Assembly: GCF_000150275.1 (NCBI RefSeq)
Contig: NW_002060966.1
Location: forward strand, 14,415-78,414
Origin: Trichoplax adhaerens
Lineage: Eukaryota; Placozoa; Uniplacotomia; Trichoplacea; Trichoplacidae
Direction of reading: 5' to 3'
DNA: 64,000 nucleotides
The notes below the pieces were generated by a model. It searched no databases. It worked only from the letters and a program-made list of their open reading frames with translations, and was not told the DNA's origin. Position 1 is the first letter of the stretch. Every line of letters begins with the position of its first letter. Of this stretch, positions 63,557 through 64,000 are shown piece by piece. The position numbers and the translations under genes were made by a program.

Positions 63557-64000
63557 GTCACAACCGAGTTTGCAACACAAAAATTAACAAGATTCTTTCC
63601 TCTAATGTAATCTTAATATCTAAGCAACTCTAAGCACTTTTCAATCTACCCAACTTAGATTCGAGTCTTAGACTATAGAATACTCATGTTAAGAATCAAA
63701 ACTTTGTTCTAAAAGCTATGTATTAAAATGACTGATTGATCTCACAACTTCCAATCTACTACTAACAACTGATAATCATCTGGTTATCGACTAATTTATT
63801 GGCTCTCTCAATTAAGAACTTTGAGGCTTTTATATAGCCTCACAAAATTCGTTAGTCCAAAAAAATGATAAATTGATAGCCAAGTCTACATACTGAATAT
63901 AGCAAGAATCACAACACACTTTCTATGACATTTAATAGTAGTCAATTAATAGCTAGGCGTTAACATATGATTTATTACTGAATAAAATTATGCCATTGAT
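63557..64000 (-). mobile_element. R9 LTR-like element, truncated by window edge
   Basis: Plus-strand start TGTCACAACCG corresponds to an LTR 3' end (GGTTGTGACA, as in R8). The minus strand has CTATATAAAAGCC followed by CCAATAAATT, the TATA and poly(A) layout of the other LTRs. The other end is outside the window. Confidence 0.6.

Noticed and set aside
1-64000. CRISPR arrays, bacterial operons, rRNA or tRNA genes
   Set aside because: No regular direct repeats with spacers, no ribosomal or clover-leaf sequences were recognised; the gene structure is plainly eukaryotic.

Overview
The window is AT-rich (about two thirds A+T), intron-dense animal nuclear DNA. It carries a head-to-tail pair of very large, multi-exon G-protein-coupled receptor genes on the minus strand, embedded in many single long terminal repeats (solo LTRs). 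The receptor type, the regular 72-bp exons joined by phase-2 introns and the GTAAGT-like donors point to an invertebrate metazoan. A placozoan or another early-branching animal is my best guess, but the window does not prove it. Most open frames over 60 codons are chance ORFs; the one long ORF (25606-26685) is the terminal exon of the second receptor.

Layout. Positions 1-22434 (minus) hold receptor gene A, running off the left edge: 53 visible exons, the last cut inside the seven-helix domain. Positions 22435-24948 are the spacer between the genes. Positions 25606-55348 (minus) hold receptor gene B, complete: 53 exons, 4944 coding bases, a predicted protein of 1647 residues. Positions 55349-64000 are non-genic sequence upstream of gene B, with several LTRs and one weak candidate first exon (60396-60531).

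Architecture of both receptors: signal-peptide exon, cysteine-rich LRR N-terminal cap, 50 consecutive leucine-rich-repeat exons (63-87 bp, mostly 72 bp, all boundaries phase 2), then one exon with the cysteine hinge and all seven membrane helices. The helical part is of the relaxin-receptor/GRL101 (type C LGR) kind, but I see no LDL-receptor class A module. Every exon of A pairs with one of B, in order. All exon lengths match apart from one extra base in A exon 47, which shifts the frame and creates a stop; the last exon of A cannot be compared because it is cut.

Mobile DNA. I can delimit solo LTRs of at least nine families, most with TGT...ACA-like ends, TATA and AATAAA-like signals, and 5-bp target-site duplications. 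Several are nested. One ends 13 bp from a gene B exon and leaves the splice donor intact. One lies in sense 62 bp past the gene B stop and probably supplies its poly(A) signal. Several families show short hairpins at one or both LTR ends; the stems differ in sequence between families, and in one family a paired change keeps the stem. This is the least expected feature of the window.
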